From: Rhizobium sp. LCM 4573
Lineage (GTDB): Bacteria > Pseudomonadota > Alphaproteobacteria > Rhizobiales > Rhizobiaceae
Direction of reading: 5' to 3'
Length of the DNA: 5,904 bases
Assembly (NCBI RefSeq): GCF_001854865.1
Contig: NZ_MDDW01000029.1
Span: forward strand, 231,116 to 237,019
The translations under genes were made by a program, and so were the position numbers. The notes beneath the pieces were generated by a model, which saw nothing but the letters and a program-made list of their open reading frames with translations, did no database searches and was not told the DNA's origin. Shown here piece after piece: positions 4,790-5,904 of the stretch; the first letter of the stretch is position 1; the number at the start of each line of letters is the position of its first letter.

Positions 4790-5904
4790 TCAGAACGTCG
4801 TCTTCGTGTCTAGCCCGAGTGCGATCCGGCCGGCAAAATGGCTTTGCGGGCCGGTTCTCATTGGATGGTAGCGTGCGCCCTGCACATCCCGGAAGCGGCG
4901 TTCCAGCCCCTTGTTCCGATAGAAAGCGCAGCCGCCCGCCGTTTCCATGGCGAGTTCGGTTGCAGCGATCGCATGGCGCGCCACAAGCCCACGGCCGATC
5001 ATGATCTCGTTGGTCGTTTCGGGCGAGGGATTGCCTCGCTCGGCTATCGCAATCATGGCGGCGTGGGCGTATTGCGCTGCCCTGAGCTCCGTTTCCATCT
5101 GGCCCGCAAGCGCTATGACATGCGGGTCCGGCGCCCGCTCCTTGGCGATGGCGACTGCAATGTCGCGGGCGCTTTCCGCAACGCCCAGATAGGCGGCGTA
5201 GATCAACGGGAAGGCGAGCATGGAGACGATGTGGAAGAGCATATGCCATTCGCCCTGATTGCGCTTGAGCGCTACCGCCTCCTCGGGAACCACATGCCCT
5301 TCCACGACCACGTCGTTCGAGCCGGTGCCGCGCATGCCCATGGCCTTCCATGTGGGGACAATCTTCACATGCGGCGATTTCATCGGCAGACCGAAATGCA
5401 GGACCTTCGCGCCATCCGGCTCGTGGAGCACGGCGCCCGTTATAAGAATGTCGCCCATGGGTGAGCCGGACGTGAATATCTTCTTCGCGGTGATGCGGTA
5501 GCCACCTTCCACCTTCTCGGCCTTGCCGGAGCCTCTGATCCAGTCGGAGCCGCCGCTGGAAAGCAGGATCAGCCGTTCTGCGGCCACCCGCTTGAGCAAG
5601 GGCACGACCGGCGCCGCTTGCTGGTGGGTCCAGCGCCAGGCGGGAATGGCGACCTGATGGGTGTGCATGGAGAAGGCGAGCGCGGTGGAGCCGCAATGAT
5701 GAGCCAGCTCCTTGACCATCGCGCAAAGCTCTGCGATCTCCACGCCCCCGCCGCCGAGATCGGCCGGAACGCCGGCTTCGACAAGGCCGGATTCCTTGAA
5801 CATCTGATAGTTTTCCGCGACGAAGGCATCGCCGTCATCCGCCGCCTCGGCTCGCGCCGCAAAGCGCGGGCCCAGCGACCGGGCGATGGCGACGACGTCG
5901 AGTG
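4790..5904 (-). CDS. Acyl-CoA dehydrogenase family flavoprotein (5' end outside window)
   Basis: The visible 370 residues or so belong to the acyl-CoA dehydrogenase fold, FAD enzymes that normally oxidise acyl-CoA thioesters. The frame stays open to the right edge, adding about 33 residues before the internal ATG at 5803, so the start is outside; typical members have 380-400 residues, so little is missing. Counting that ATG as 1: ESGLVEAGVPADLGGGG (4-20) is the N-terminal helical domain, LLSSGGSDWIRGSG (80-93) and GGYRITAKKIFTSGS (100-114) are the FAD/substrate-binding beta domain, and WKAMGMRGTGSNDVVVEG (152-169) is the strand before the C-terminal helices. The C-terminus GLERRFRDVQGARYHPMRTG (299-318) has the conserved RD, but YHPMRTGPQ replaces the YEGTNEIQ-like loop that carries the catalytic Glu in short- and medium-chain enzymes. 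It may therefore be a monooxygenase-type or otherwise divergent member. Substrate unknown. A terminator follows it. Confidence 0.87.
   Translation of the reverse strand, partial: LDVVAIARSLGPRFAARAEAADDGDAFVAENYQMFKESGLVEAGVPADLGGGGVEIAELCAMVKELAHHCGSTALAFSMHTHQVAIPAWRWTHQQAAPVVPLLKRVAAERLILLSSGGSDWIRGSGKAEKVEGGYRITAKKIFTSGSPMGDILITGAVLHEPDGAKVLHFGLPMKSPHVKIVPTWKAMGMRGTGSNDVVVEGHVVPEEAVALKRNQGEWHMLFHIVSMLAFPLIYAAYLGVAESARDIAVAIAKERAPDPHVIALAGQMETELRAAQYAHAAMIAIAERGNPSPETTNEIMIGRGLVARHAIAATELAMETAGGCAFYRNKGLERRFRDVQGARYHPMRTGPQSHFAGRIALGLDTKTTF

Noticed and set aside
4786..4799. Inverted repeat GACGT-N4-ACGTC over the stop codon of the acyl-CoA dehydrogenase-like gene
   Set aside because: Five base pairs in GC-rich coding sequence are likely by chance, and the stronger terminator lies just beyond it.
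4722..5726. A 334-codon minus-strand frame overlapping the acyl-CoA dehydrogenase-like gene
   Set aside because: It is out of frame with the recognised protein, dominated by Arg/Gly/His, and runs through the terminator hairpin.

Overview
The window is a stretch of GC-rich alphaproteobacterial chromosome. It is most likely from the Rhizobiales, close to Rhizobiaceae such as Sinorhizobium or Rhizobium. This rests on the YqgE protein resembling rhizobial homologues as I remember them, the 1-Cys Prx5-type peroxiredoxin, an EcfG-type (GGAAC-N16-CGTT) promoter, and a palindromic intergenic element of a type common in rhizobial genomes. It looks like ordinary core or housekeeping chromosome. I see no phage, insertion sequence, CRISPR array, tRNA or rRNA.

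Layout from left to right: (1) the 3' part of an endonuclease/exonuclease/phosphatase-fold hydrolase on +, cut by the window start; (2) a complete Dabb-family small protein on +; (3) a palindromic repeat between convergent genes; (4) on the - strand, a Prx5-type peroxiredoxin with a plausible promoter of its own, preceded upstream by an exported protein carrying a DsbD N-terminal-like domain with a CxxxC pair; (5) a divergent intergenic region of about 160 bp; (6) yqgE/algH on +, with a leader hairpin just before its ribosome binding site; (7) a 63-residue CsbD-family stress protein on +, behind a close match to the general-stress sigma factor promoter and followed by a strong terminator hairpin; (8) a 354-residue two-zinc-ribbon HExxH metallopeptidase on +; (9) a terminator for the opposite strand that overlaps the metallopeptidase stop codon; (10) an acyl-CoA dehydrogenase-fold flavoprotein on -, whose N-terminus runs off the right edge.

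The genes do not form one pathway. Two local themes stand out. The peroxiredoxin and the exported CxxxC protein are adjacent and co-directional, which suggests thiol redox work in cytoplasm and periplasm, although each could be transcribed separately. The CsbD gene appears to belong to the EcfG/RpoE2 general stress regulon, and the metallopeptidase gene starts only about 30 bp after the CsbD terminator with no visible promoter, so it may depend on read-through. I found no clearly new multi-gene system. The best leads are the EcfG promoter, the uncharacterised metallopeptidase and the acyl-CoA dehydrogenase-like protein with an atypical C-terminal active-site segment.
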